53,723 nt of DNA from Candidatus Thalassarchaeum betae (GTDB taxonomy: Archaea; Thermoplasmatota; Poseidoniia; Poseidoniales; Thalassarchaeaceae). The position numbers and the translations under genes were made by a program. Position 1 is the first letter of the stretch. Every line of letters begins with the position of its first letter. Positions 8,746 to 17,077 of the stretch are shown piece after piece. Location: NCBI GenBank assembly GCA_022448665.1, contig JAKUUO010000005.1:16343-70065 (forward strand). Reading direction: 5' to 3'. A model generated the notes under the pieces. That model did no database searches. It worked only from the letters and a program-made list of their open reading frames with translations, and was not told the origin of the DNA.

Positions 8746-9467
8746 TTCCCGTGTGGTCCTGGATTGCGCTCTTCCTAGTCCTCGGCGTTATCACCCTGTA
8801 CTACTCGCGTCATCAGCCGTTCCCAGAAATCAGCGGCAGGTTCGCTGGCGTCCTGATCATAATCGGTGTCATACTATGGATCTCGACCACGGCACCACGA
8901 CCAACCAGTGAGTCGGTCCCAGCGATTGTCGCCGCGTTCATCGGAGGGGTAGCCGTGATCATTGGCGTCATACACATGACTGTGCTTCGCAACGATGTGG
9001 TGGTCGCTCCGTTCGGAGGGGTACTGCTTTGCATGGGAGCTATCAGCCTCATGGGCGATAGGTGGGCGGAGATGGGTCAGACGGAGCAGATAGGATCGTT
9101 TGCAGTGGCCTCGGTTCTCGTCCTGTTGGAGATCTACCTGGCCTTCAGGGGGCTAGTAGTCGGGGTCCAGGGGATATCTTGGTCCAAATCTGGCCTCAGA
9201 CAGGTCCGACGTGGCTTGATTCACGGCCCTAATGGGGCAATCACTCACTTCGAGCGCTCATGGGACATGGAAGACCCGTGGATTAACTCGATGAGTCACG
9301 CCGCGCTCGCTCTTATTCATCGCCACTCGGGCAATGAGGAAGAAGAGCGCGAGCATGTCCTTGAGCTTGAGAAGGCAGGTGGCTGGGAGTCTGTTGACCA
9401 ATCATGGCTCGGTGCCATAGAGAAAGCGTTGAGTCAGGTGAGATCTGGGCCCCTTCGGGACGATTGA
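8742..9467 (+). CDS. Multi-spanning membrane protein with soluble C-terminal region, unknown function
   Basis: This 241-residue protein starts at a GTG overlapping the previous stop. Hydrophobic segments cover roughly the first 140 residues (IALFLVLGVITLYY, FAGVLIIIGVILWI, IVAAFIGGVAVIIGVIHM, FGGVLLCMGAISLM, FAVASVLVLLEIYLAFRGLVVG), giving about five membrane spans. The last 90 residues are soluble and helical (SMSHAALALIHRHSGNEEEEREHVLELEKAGG), reminiscent of a TPR-like pair. No family is recognised. Coupling to the upstream small acidic protein suggests a two-gene unit. Cobalamin adenosyltransferase follows 28 bases downstream on the same strand. Confidence 0.7.
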   Translation: MIPVWSWIALFLVLGVITLYYSRHQPFPEISGRFAGVLIIIGVILWISTTAPRPTSESVPAIVAAFIGGVAVIIGVIHMTVLRNDVVVAPFGGVLLCMGAISLMGDRWAEMGQTEQIGSFAVASVLVLLEIYLAFRGLVVGVQGISWSKSGLRQVRRGLIHGPNGAITHFERSWDMEDPWINSMSHAALALIHRHSGNEEEEREHVLELEKAGGWESVDQSWLGAIEKALSQVRSGPLRDD

Positions 9468-9495
9468 TAGCGCAGAGCGGAATCGGAGAATCAAC

Positions 9496-10104
9496 ATGGT
9501 CCGCATAACCAAGGTACACACCGGAGCAGGCGACACAGGGCAGACTCGTCTGCTCGATGGGGCCAAGGTCGGTAAGGAGCATCCCAGAGTGAGGCTCTAC
9601 GGAACCATTGACGAGGTCAACTCACAGGTTGGCGTAGTAAGGATGGAACTCAACCGGATGCCGAGCATCTCACTCGAGGTCCGCAACACCGCAGACGAGG
9701 CGATGGGCAGGGTCCAGCAGGAGCTCTTCGACGTCGGCGGGGAGTGTTCCTGCACTCCTGGCAAGCTGCCGGATCAGATGGTGCTCATCGGCTCTGACGC
9801 GTGTGACAGGCTGGTTGATGAGATGGATATGTGGCTGGAGGATCTCGAGCCGTTGGAGTCGTTCATCATGCCAACCGGATCACCGCCGGTAGCGACTCTG
9901 CACGTTGCTCGGACCGTTGCACGCAGAGCTGAGCGGCACGCCTGTTCTATGCGGGAGGCCGACAGAGAGGGGGCGGTCCGTCCCGAGGTCATTTCCTACC
10001 TAAACAGGCTCTCGGACTGGATGTTTGTCCTCGGGCGCTGGATCTCCTCTAACGCAGGGGAGGAAGAAGTTCTCTGGACTCCACTCGGCAAGCGAGAGGG
10101 CTAG
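9496..10104 (+). CDS. pduO: ATP:cob(I)alamin adenosyltransferase, PduO type
   Basis: This 202-residue protein would transfer the adenosyl group of ATP to cob(I)alamin, making adenosylcobalamin in the cytoplasm. Family signatures are present in order. The N-terminal TGAGDTGQTRLLDG corresponds to the ATP-binding TKTGDxGxTxLxxG. RVRLYGTIDEVNSQVG corresponds to the conserved YGxxDELNS segment. ARTVARRAERHA and YLNRLSDWMFVLGRW complete the pattern. Length is typical of PduO/MMAB enzymes. A GGAG element lies just upstream of the ATG. The cofactor is needed by the class II ribonucleotide reductase in this window (27089-30742) and would be needed by a methylmalonyl-CoA mutase, not seen here. It may belong to one transcript with the preceding two genes. 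Confidence 0.93.
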   Translation: MVRITKVHTGAGDTGQTRLLDGAKVGKEHPRVRLYGTIDEVNSQVGVVRMELNRMPSISLEVRNTADEAMGRVQQELFDVGGECSCTPGKLPDQMVLIGSDACDRLVDEMDMWLEDLEPLESFIMPTGSPPVATLHVARTVARRAERHACSMREADREGAVRPEVISYLNRLSDWMFVLGRWISSNAGEEEVLWTPLGKREG

Positions 10105-10105
10105 T

Positions 10106-10543
10106 TCAGACTGCTCTTCCGATCGACCTCAGATGGTCTCTGGCAGAGCGCAGTAGATTCTTCTCCTGGTCGAAGGTCAGTTGGGCCTCGGCCCCGTCGA
10201 AGTCCAGCCACAGGTAGTTGGTGTGTTCCTTGGACAGAGTGACGTCCAACTCTCTGGTCTCAGCGAGGTACCAGTAGACCTGCTTGGGTATCTTCCTGCC
10301 CTTTCTCTGGAAGGTGTACTCAGTGCGTGACATCCACGAGTCGTCAATCGCAACTTCGGCGATGCCGGTCTCCTCGATGAGTTCGCGCGAGGCAGTGATG
10401 TGATGGTTCGCATCGCCCGGCTCAACGTGACCTTTTGGGAAGCTCCAGTGACCCCGTGGGTACTGTAGTAGAAGGACGCTGTCATAGTTGACGAGAACGA
10501 AGCCGCAGGAAGTCTCCATGGAATCCGCAAAGGGGTCATCCAT
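10106..10543 (-). CDS. Nudix hydrolase, diadenosine tetraphosphatase (NUDT2)-like
   Basis: This 145-residue protein is Nudix family, closest by eye to bis(5'-nucleosyl)-tetraphosphatases: GFVLVNYDSVLLLQYPRGHW, the FPKGHVEPGD start of the Nudix box, then SRELIEETGI and a VYWYLAE strand. These enzymes cleave Ap4A and related nucleotides. The box departs from the strict Gx5Ex7REUxEExGU pattern: after GHVEPG there is Asp where Glu is usual, with one extra residue before RELIEETG. The metal-binding RELIEE core is intact, so activity is likely. It converges on the adenosyltransferase gene with one base between stops. The start could also be Met9. Confidence 0.88.
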   Translation of the reverse strand: MDDPFADSMETSCGFVLVNYDSVLLLQYPRGHWSFPKGHVEPGDANHHITASRELIEETGIAEVAIDDSWMSRTEYTFQRKGRKIPKQVYWYLAETRELDVTLSKEHTNYLWLDFDGAEAQLTFDQEKNLLRSARDHLRSIGRAV

Positions 10544-10640
10544 ATCTCAATTGTCGCTGGATGCACACGTCGATTCCTCGTGAGTACGCACCATCCGTCT
10601 GCGAAAGCACAATGGAGGGGTGGCTAGGGTTGGTGCGGAG

Positions 10641-11621
10641 ATGGAGAGCGAAGCGCTGTCGCTGGATATTCGCAGGATAGTCACAGACAGCGACCTCGAT
10701 GGGGTCGTCACCGCCGCGATACTTCGGCGCTGGTGGCCGGAGGCCGAGGTTGTCTTCGGTCACCCCGGAGAGTTGCGTGCGGGACTGCTCGACGGGCATA
10801 TCGACAGGCACACCGCAGTCTGCGATTTGCCCCGACACCCCGATTGCGGGCTGAGCATTGATCACCACCAATCTAATGCACCCGTCGAGGATGAAGACAG
10901 CGATGTCGTGATTATCTGGAGGGAGACCCCGTCAGCGGCTCGCATCGCGTACGACCTGCTTGAGGGAGAAGTGGACCTCAGTGACCTCGAGGATATGCTG
11001 GTCTGGGTGGACAAGCTGGATGGGGGCGGGATTAACCACGAGGAGTTTCGCTCCGACCATCCGGTAATCTGGCTGGGACGGGTGGTCGATATCGAGTCGG
11101 GTATTGCATATCACATACTCGAATCTTTGCAGCACGGCGTTTCCGTCGATGATATCCTGAGTGGCCCCGCAGTTGCCCCCGCCCTCGAACATAGGCGTGC
11201 GAGGCAGGCTGAGATGGACTCGGCCATCGCCGGGAGCACCCATGTCGTGGACCGTCTCGCGATTGTCAGACTCGAGGATAGGAATATGCGTTCCAACGGA
11301 TACCACGTCACTGCACTCGTCGGCGAGGACTGTGATGCCTGCCTGATAGTACACGGTGATGTCGGTGCCTCGTTCGGGGACGAGGATCGCTATCCTGTCT
11401 CGGCCTCGTTCTACACCAACTCGTTCCTGCACACCGCTGGAGGGATATACGACTTGACGAGGCTCGCTACGAGGTTCGATCCCGACGGTGGAGGGCACGC
11501 AAACGCCTGCGGCTGTAGGATACAAGCCCTTGAAGGGGGCATGAGGACAGAGCGGCAGGTGGAGCACAGTGATATCGAGGCGAATCTGTTAGAATGGCTG
11601 TCAATGTGGGCTGAGCGGTGA
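10641..11621 (+). CDS. DHH-family phosphoesterase (RecJ/NrnA-like)
   Basis: This protein of about 326 residues has DHH superfamily motifs: RIVTDSDLDGVVTAAIL near the N-terminus (metal-binding DxD), AVCDLPRHP, LSIDHHQSN (the DHH motif) and DMLVWVDKLDGG. Near the C-terminus GGGHANACGCRI is the DHHA1-type substrate-binding glycine motif. Relatives are Mn2+-dependent exonucleases or oligonucleotide/pApA phosphatases; which substrate applies here cannot be told. The ATG at 10641 is chosen because the first motif follows about 12 residues later. An in-frame GTG at 10620 would add seven residues. The gene diverges from the Nudix gene across about 97 bases. Confidence 0.85.
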   Translation: MESEALSLDIRRIVTDSDLDGVVTAAILRRWWPEAEVVFGHPGELRAGLLDGHIDRHTAVCDLPRHPDCGLSIDHHQSNAPVEDEDSDVVIIWRETPSAARIAYDLLEGEVDLSDLEDMLVWVDKLDGGGINHEEFRSDHPVIWLGRVVDIESGIAYHILESLQHGVSVDDILSGPAVAPALEHRRARQAEMDSAIAGSTHVVDRLAIVRLEDRNMRSNGYHVTALVGEDCDACLIVHGDVGASFGDEDRYPVSASFYTNSFLHTAGGIYDLTRLATRFDPDGGGHANACGCRIQALEGGMRTERQVEHSDIEANLLEWLSMWAER

Positions 11622-12089
11622 TCAGAGTATCTGCAGCAGGTAAAGAAAGCCCAGGAACGCATGGATGAAAACCAGCATCATCATCACATCGCTGATTCTA
11701 CCGTGCATCTTCTTGCTGCGTGCGAACGATTGGCCCTCGGCCTTCAGGTCGCGGGTCTTGCGTCCCATTCTCCAGAGGATCAGCATCATGGCAAGGGCGA
11801 GCAAACCCGCCCAGCCGTGGAAGTGCCCCGGAACCAGATACGCGGTGGCTTCGACGTCGTCGAACTGGGCTCTGGCCAGTTGCGCCGAGAATGCCAGTGC
11901 TATCACCCCCAGGACAGCCGCCATCATCCTGTCGCCAGTGGCCTGGTGCGACACTAATGCAACGGACCGTTCTGCCCCCCTCAGCAGATGTCCCTCTTGC
12001 CTCCACCGACGCTGCTTTATGAACAGCCAAATCAATGTCAAAGCCGCAATAGGATGGAGTAGCATCACAAGCGTACGAGCGAGTTCCAC
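11622..12089 (-). CDS. Four-helix membrane protein, DUF4079/cytochrome b561-like
   Basis: This protein of about 155 residues has four hydrophobic segments and histidines placed like a small haem-binding membrane protein: LLHPIAALTLIWLF, HQATGDRMMAAVLGVIALAF, PGHFHGWAGLLALAMMLIL, and KKMHGRISDVMMMLVFIHAFLGFLYLL. The order of HP, H-x3-G, H-x-H-G and MHGR..IH elements resembles DUF4079, found mostly in cyanobacteria and thought to be b561-like; no experimental role is known to me. The start is uncertain: GTG at 12089 is chosen, with GTG/ATG at 12068/12065 and a TTG at 12146 as alternatives. It converges on the DHH gene with adjacent stops and diverges from the PIN gene. Confidence 0.6.
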   Translation of the reverse strand: MELARTLVMLLHPIAALTLIWLFIKQRRWRQEGHLLRGAERSVALVSHQATGDRMMAAVLGVIALAFSAQLARAQFDDVEATAYLVPGHFHGWAGLLALAMMLILWRMGRKTRDLKAEGQSFARSKKMHGRISDVMMMLVFIHAFLGFLYLLQIL

Positions 12090-12131
12090 ATCTAGTGCTG
12101 CGGCTGTGAAGCCTTGAGTTCTCGCTCTACG

Positions 12132-12150
12132 CGCCTTGCATAGCAAGGCG
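12132..12150. promoter_or_regulatory. Perfect 8-bp inverted repeat CGCCTTGC-ATA-GCAAGGCG
   Basis: The two arms (12132-12139 and 12143-12150) are exact reverse complements with a three-base loop. The element sits in the divergent gap between the DUF4079-like gene (start near 12089, minus) and the PIN gene (ATG 12198, plus). The gap also holds a perfect 18-bp palindrome at 12179-12196. A regulator site or an mRNA hairpin are both possible. Confidence 0.4.
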
Positions 12151-12178
12151 ATGTGTTGATGTATGGAAGTGCTTGAAC

Positions 12179-12196
12179 GGACCCACCGGTGGGTCC
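12179..12196. promoter_or_regulatory. Perfect 18-bp palindrome abutting the PIN gene start
   Basis: GGACCCACCGGTGGGTCC is an uninterrupted self-complementary 18-mer ending one base before the ATG at 12198. As DNA it would suit a dimeric repressor that blocks the promoter or start. As RNA it would fold a hairpin over the translation initiation region, and no Shine-Dalgarno sequence is visible there. An in-frame GTG at 12189 lies inside it. Confidence 0.5.
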
Positions 12197-12197
12197 A

Positions 12198-15100
12198 ATG
12201 GAGGATTACCTTCTCGAGTGCCTCGAGTTCCTACAGAGAGCCGGAAACGATGTCGGCAGACGCCGAAAGGAAGTCCAGACTCCTCAGGTTTGGTCCCTGT
12301 TGCCATTCGAATGGAAAGCACTCGCGATACTGGCTGCATCCAAAGCGGCTCCCGCGGCGATTGACATCGAGTCTGCATCGAGTCCCGGCTCTGCGGTCAG
12401 TAGCCATCGGCAGAGGCGCGGTAGACGAGGCGGTAGGGGGAGAGTGAATAGGATCGAGGATCGATTGGCTGGTTCTGTCGAAGCTCTGAGTTCGAGTGAG
12501 CCTGCGGCTTACAAACTCGCGGTGCTGACCGTTCAAAGAGAACGGATGGGTACGTCATGGGATTCATCTTGGGACAGTGAGATGGATTCCCTCAGAGTTG
12601 AATGCCAGCAGGGGATTCACCCTGTATGGAGGCGAATGGCCAGAGAGGCGCCCCTGCTTGGAGAGTTAGGGGGCTTTCCCATGGTCGAGCCCGAGATTGT
12701 TGAAATCGATTCTACGGATTGGGTCCAAGCAGCACGGTTCGACCCGCTTGACCATACCGAACTCAAGAAGTGGCTCTCAATGGAATTGCCGTTCAAGGCC
12801 AGTTCCCAGCAAGCCTTGGCCCTGAATAACATCAAGCGCGACCTCTCAGGGGGCCGGGCCAGACCAGATCGTTGGCTCAACTGGATGCGCCCTACGCTCA
12901 GGGGACTGCGAGAAGAGGGGGCTCTTCTAGAGGGAATCCTACTGGCATCCGCCTTGAGCGACGAGGCTCGGGGTGTACTGGAAGGGCTTGAGGGTGGTGT
13001 GTTGGGAGAATTGTCTGGCAGTCACTCAATGCTAATCAGAATCCGCTCAGGCGACCTAACTGATTGGGAGGTCTGCACCAAGCGTTACGGGGACGACGGG
13101 TTGTCTCGATCCCTGAGGATCGCAGCTTGGCGGCGAGTCGGAGACTCTGGTGCCGAGTTATCCGCAGGAGACCTGCTCGAAGGAACGGGTGCCCTAGCCG
13201 AAGCGGGCGAGACGATGCCGGACGCGCTGGTGTGGGGCCTCGCCTCAAGCCTAGTCTCAGAAGGCAAGCCCGCAGAAGCGTTGCAGCACATCGAAGGGCT
13301 TGGCATCGAGGGACCTTCGCAAGTCTCTGCGGCTCTGAACATCCTCGCAGCAGTGGACTCAGATCCCCTCGAAGATTCGATTACAAATGCGATGGCAAGC
13401 ATGGACGAAGAAGAAGCCTCCCTCGTTTTGAAGCATGAGGACGTTTCAATTCCGATTAGGCTGCAGGCCGCTAGGCGCCTTACCGACTTGGACTCAATCA
13501 GGCACGCTGATGAGATGCTCAACATGTTCACCATAGCGGCTGACATCGATGGCCTAGTCGGGGCTTTCATGAAGGACAACGCACTCGCTCGTGCTTACCC
13601 TCACCGGGTCCTACTGATATGGCACCTGATTACAGGGGAGGCCGCCATAGGATCCAAGAGAGGCCTCTCGTCATTGAGGAAAACAGCGCTGACGTTCATC
13701 GGGGACTCCGTGGTAGACCGGACCCTCTCAGAGGCTTCCATCGCTCTGGTTTCCCTGTTGGACGGAGTCCCGCAGGACATCGAGTCGATCCACAGAAAAT
13801 TGGATTCGGACGGGCTCAAAGCCCTCAATGAGGTCAGACGGGCCTTGGCTCCAGATGGTGATGGTGTAGTCGGCACGAAGAGGATAGAAATCCTAGGGCA
13901 TTCTATCAAACGCGCTGATCTCAGTCATCTAGAGAGGAAGCTGTTCGGTGCTCTCATCGACTCACTGCTGCTGAACCGCGCTGCGATGGACCTGCAGAGT
14001 GGTGTCGCGGAGCGAGAGAGGCGCGCGACCGAGTCTCTGGGTCGTCTTTGTGGACGCGAGGGTGCTTCGATGCGCATCATCGAGCGCTCGACCAATCTAG
14101 TCATCGAGCATAATGTCGGCGTCGAGCCGCTGGAGAAATGGTACCGCGGCCATGACAAGTTTGGGGCAGATTTTCACATTATCAGGGCGGCCATTCTACA
14201 AGGCAACAACGAACGTCTGAACGCCGCTCGGGCTTACAAGGAAGCTGCGATGAAACTGCGTCTGGACTTTGAGCGCTCGTCTTTGATACTACGCAAGTCT
14301 CTCATCGAGTTCGCTCACGCCGCGGGATGGAAGGAAGCCGTGTCTCTGATTGATGCGTATCCTGCTCTTTCAGGCTCTTTCACGAATCGATTCAAACTCT
14401 ACATCAGAACCTGTAGAGACCACGAGGAGGGCAAGAGTGCAGAAGCCAGTAGTCGTCTGATAGAGTTCGCAGCCCAAGAAGAGGTACGGATGAGGAACGG
14501 GGCTGGGAATGGAGTCGGGGCAGGGCGCCGCGAGGCTCTGGAGGCTCTGCAGAGGTATCCTGACGAGCATGGCCTTCCTATGGATCCGTTCCAGGGAAGG
14601 GTCAGAGCGGCTCTTCAGGTGCTTAGGAGATCGGATACGAGTCGTCAATCGGATCTGGAGAGAAAGTTCCTGATGATGCAGATGAGGGGGGAGGTGGACC
14701 CCTTGGAGATTATGCTCATCGCCAAAGAGGTCGCGGAAGGAGAGCCTCTTCGTGGACTCATAATGCTGGAGAAGGCGATTGAATCAGAGAGTCTCGATGC
14801 CAAGCATAGGAATACCCTGAAGAGCTCACAAAAGGCTCTCTTTGGCAGCCACAGGGAGGCAATCCCAGTGAAGGACAGGAGGACTCTGAGGAGCCTTTTC
14901 CTCAAACCGCTGATACTGGTGGACACCAACATCCTGATCGAGGCTCTGAAAGACGACCTGCTGAGGGAAATCTCAGTGGACAGTCTCGGTAGCCTCGACT
15001 GGACGGTGGAGAGGGCTTTCCACTGGATGCTGAGGCGCAGAAAGGAAGAGGGTCGTGTGCTGCTCCACATACCAACCGCTGCTAAGGGCGAGTTCTTGCA

Positions 15101-15575
15101 TCGTGCTAAGAGCTCAGACTCCGTTCTGAGGCTGTTCGATGACATGTACATAGACAAAGGCATGTGGAGTCGGAAAGTCACTACTGAATTCCTCGAAAAG
15201 AGGGTGCAGGCGATATGCGCGGTCTTCGGTGGCTGGGAGAGCTCCAACTCGAAGGGGGATGACACTGATGTTGGGCTGGACGCCTTCCTCGTCAGGCACC
15301 GGGATGTCTTCCAACTAATCGATGAGCAGAAGAGGAGAGGGGGCAAAGCGCCTCAGAGAACTCTCATCAATGGAGAGGATATCTACCCTGAGAAGGGGGA
15401 CCGCGACATCATGTGCGAAGCCGCACTTCTCTCTTCGACCAGCATCAACAACGTCGGCAGCATCCTAGTTGCCACACGTGACTCGGACTTCAGACTGGTG
15501 TCCCGGGCGCTCGAGGAGGAGTACGGGTTCGGTGTCGTTGGTGATGCCCAGCAACTAAACAGTCGCGTCCTCTGA
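12198..15575 (+). CDS. Large helical-repeat protein with C-terminal PIN nuclease domain
   Basis: This protein has 1125 residues from the ATG at 12198. Roughly residues 1-890 are Ala/Leu/Glu-rich amphipathic helices, typical of an alpha-solenoid (TPR- or HEAT-like) scaffold, with no family I can name. The last 220 residues form a PIN-like domain. LILVDTNILIEAL gives the first acidic residue (Asp909), AKGEFLHR the Glu, KGDRDIMCEAALLS the third acid (Asp1070) and ATRDSDFRL the last (near Asp1095). All four metal-binding acids of PIN ribonucleases are therefore present, so RNase activity is likely. It is far larger than VapC toxins (about 130 residues) and no small antitoxin gene is adjacent. The 3' end overlaps the convergent NMO gene by 21 bases. 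Confidence 0.8.
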   Translation: MEDYLLECLEFLQRAGNDVGRRRKEVQTPQVWSLLPFEWKALAILAASKAAPAAIDIESASSPGSAVSSHRQRRGRRGGRGRVNRIEDRLAGSVEALSSSEPAAYKLAVLTVQRERMGTSWDSSWDSEMDSLRVECQQGIHPVWRRMAREAPLLGELGGFPMVEPEIVEIDSTDWVQAARFDPLDHTELKKWLSMELPFKASSQQALALNNIKRDLSGGRARPDRWLNWMRPTLRGLREEGALLEGILLASALSDEARGVLEGLEGGVLGELSGSHSMLIRIRSGDLTDWEVCTKRYGDDGLSRSLRIAAWRRVGDSGAELSAGDLLEGTGALAEAGETMPDALVWGLASSLVSEGKPAEALQHIEGLGIEGPSQVSAALNILAAVDSDPLEDSITNAMASMDEEEASLVLKHEDVSIPIRLQAARRLTDLDSIRHADEMLNMFTIAADIDGLVGAFMKDNALARAYPHRVLLIWHLITGEAAIGSKRGLSSLRKTALTFIGDSVVDRTLSEASIALVSLLDGVPQDIESIHRKLDSDGLKALNEVRRALAPDGDGVVGTKRIEILGHSIKRADLSHLERKLFGALIDSLLLNRAAMDLQSGVAERERRATESLGRLCGREGASMRIIERSTNLVIEHNVGVEPLEKWYRGHDKFGADFHIIRAAILQGNNERLNAARAYKEAAMKLRLDFERSSLILRKSLIEFAHAAGWKEAVSLIDAYPALSGSFTNRFKLYIRTCRDHEEGKSAEASSRLIEFAAQEEVRMRNGAGNGVGAGRREALEALQRYPDEHGLPMDPFQGRVRAALQVLRRSDTSRQSDLERKFLMMQMRGEVDPLEIMLIAKEVAEGEPLRGLIMLEKAIESESLDAKHRNTLKSSQKALFGSHREAIPVKDRRTLRSLFLKPLILVDTNILIEALKDDLLREISVDSLGSLDWTVERAFHWMLRRRKEEGRVLLHIPTAAKGEFLHRAKSSDSVLRLFDDMYIDKGMWSRKVTTEFLEKRVQAICAVFGGWESSNSKGDDTDVGLDAFLVRHRDVFQLIDEQKRRGGKAPQRTLINGEDIYPEKGDRDIMCEAALLSSTSINNVGSILVATRDSDFRLVSRALEEEYGFGVVGDAQQLNSRVL

Positions 15576-16568
15576 TTGGTTAGCGAGTTTCGGGTTGGAA
15601 TCCAAGGACTCGCCCAAGCGGCGCATGATTACGGTCGCCGACTCGATGCTGCGCACCGTCTCGACACTCTTTCCCGCAGAGTAGAACTTCTTCTTCTTCG
15701 CGGTGTTCTTGCTCTTGCTCCTCGAGAGGTACCTCAGGCGGATGAACGAGTTCGCGTTCAGCAACATCCTAGCTCTGTGCTTGAACCTGCTATGCAGGAG
15801 TTTGCGTATCAGCCAGGAGTTTTCTTGACGGAAACCGGGGGATTTGATCACTGATATCGGTACTCCGGTTAGCCGATTGGTCCAGGTGATATCTTCCTCT
15901 CCTGCATCGACTATGGCATCTTTGTAGTCCTCAGGGGTGTTGCACTCGATGGTGGCTATGAACCTCGTTCCCATCTGAACGCCGTCGTAGCCGATCTCAA
16001 GGGCTCTGTTCAGTTCCGCCTCGCTGCCTATGCCCCCGGCGCAAATCAACGGCAGTCCCATGTCGGACAGTTCGTCGTACATCTCCTGCATAGACATCGG
16101 CCCGAGGTGCCCACCAGCACGGTCGTTGACGCAAATCAGTCCATCGACCCCGCACTCCTTACCCTTCTCTGCCCACTTGCGGTTTGTGACGTCGTGGTAT
16201 ACCACGCCACCGTAGGCGTGGACTTTCTCACACACCCAATCGGGCTTGCCCAAGGAAGTGACGAAGAAGCGGATACCTTCCTCAAGCGCGATGTCGATCC
16301 AGCCGTTCATCTTCTCGAGATACTTCTTGCTGCCCTTCTCGATGAGAGCGTTGAACCCGATCGGTTTGTCAGTCAGGTTGCGCATGTAGCGTATTCCCTC
16401 CCGTAGGTCCCACCCATGCACGTAAGTCATTGAGACGGGTTGCATTATCGCTAGGCCTCCGCCTTCTGCCGCTGCGGCCACTAGCTCCGGATTGGAGCAA
16501 GGATACATCGCCCCGCATATGATCGGGTACCTCACGCCTGCATCCTCTGTGAATCTGGTACTGACCAA
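15555..16568 (-). CDS. Nitronate monooxygenase-like FMN oxidoreductase (2-nitropropane dioxygenase family)
   Basis: This 337-residue TIM-barrel flavoprotein has family marks YPIICGAMYP near the N-terminus, the PIGFNALIEKG strand, and GLPLICAGGIGSEAELNRAL with DGVQMGTRFIAT, the phosphate-binding region for FMN. Members oxidise nitronates or act as NAD(P)H:quinone or enoyl-type reductases; the substrate here is unknown. Start is TTG at 16568: the upstream DUF4442 stop overlaps a good ribosome site (AGGTGAG) four bases before it. It is the last gene of the six-gene fatty-acid operon, so a role in handling unusual or nitrated acyl chains is possible but only inferred. The 3' end overlaps the PIN gene. 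Confidence 0.85.
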   Translation of the reverse strand: MVSTRFTEDAGVRYPIICGAMYPCSNPELVAAAAEGGGLAIMQPVSMTYVHGWDLREGIRYMRNLTDKPIGFNALIEKGSKKYLEKMNGWIDIALEEGIRFFVTSLGKPDWVCEKVHAYGGVVYHDVTNRKWAEKGKECGVDGLICVNDRAGGHLGPMSMQEMYDELSDMGLPLICAGGIGSEAELNRALEIGYDGVQMGTRFIATIECNTPEDYKDAIVDAGEEDITWTNRLTGVPISVIKSPGFRQENSWLIRKLLHSRFKHRARMLLNANSFIRLRYLSRSKSKNTAKKKKFYSAGKSVETVRSIESATVIMRRLGESLDSNPKLANQSEDATV

Positions 16569-16572
16569 TCTC

Positions 16573-17073
16573 TCACCTCTTCTCCATCACAAGGAAGTTC
16601 CACTTGAATACCCATTCGGAAACCACGTCCCCCGAGGAATCCCTGCCGATGGATCTGAGGTCGCACTCGACCGATTCGCCGCTGACCCGACTCTGCTCTA
16701 TGGCGTTGCGCGCGGCTGAGACCTCGTCGCAGGTGAACTTGATCCGGCCCTTGGCCCGCTTGCCGAATGTGGCCTCGGCGCCCACCACGAACATTCGGAG
16801 TTTCTCGGGCATGGCGCGCGACATGGCAAATGGCGCTGCACCGGTCGCCAGTTCTGCCCCCATCCCTTGTGCGGCCCAATACATCGTTTTGAACGGGTTC
16901 TGCGAGCGCCAACCTCCCGGAATTGAAGTGATACAGGCCTCGTCGTCGATTCGGTCCAAGCGCAGGCCCACGAATCTAGCTGCGGGCATCGATACCAATG
17001 AAAACAGTCTGAACTTGACCGGTCCTCGAAGTCCCTTGTACTCCGCAGCCAGTTTGCTGTCATCTATCGGCAT
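16573..17073 (-). CDS. DUF4442-like hotdog-fold protein (putative acyl-CoA thioesterase)
   Basis: This 166-residue protein resembles the DUF4442/PaaI-like hotdog group. It has an N-terminal helix with a GLRLDRIDDEACITSIP strand, then RSQNPFKTMYWAAQGMGAEL, equivalent to the central hotdog helix where thioesterases have N-x-H/N-P-F and A-E residues, then beta-strands to the C-terminus. Hotdog thioesterases hydrolyse acyl-CoA esters. It lies four bases downstream of ACBP and four bases upstream of the NMO start, inside a beta-oxidation operon, which supports a thioesterase that releases CoA from stalled intermediates. That role is inferred from context, not from catalytic residues. Confidence 0.7.
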   Translation of the reverse strand: MPIDDSKLAAEYKGLRGPVKFRLFSLVSMPAARFVGLRLDRIDDEACITSIPGGWRSQNPFKTMYWAAQGMGAELATGAAPFAMSRAMPEKLRMFVVGAEATFGKRAKGRIKFTCDEVSAARNAIEQSRVSGESVECDLRSIGRDSSGDVVSEWVFKWNFLVMEKR

Positions 17074-17077
17074 GGGA

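Noticed and set aside
10932..11567. Open frame of 211 codons on the minus strand
   Set aside because: Antisense to the DHH phosphoesterase, whose motifs leave no doubt about the coding strand.
14645..15346. Open frame of 233 codons on the minus strand within the PIN gene
   Set aside because: Ser/Arg/Leu-rich shadow of the plus-strand gene, whose conserved PIN motifs lie in the same stretch.
12198..15575. PIN gene as part of a VapBC toxin-antitoxin pair
   Set aside because: The protein is about nine times larger than VapC and no small antitoxin gene adjoins it on the same strand.
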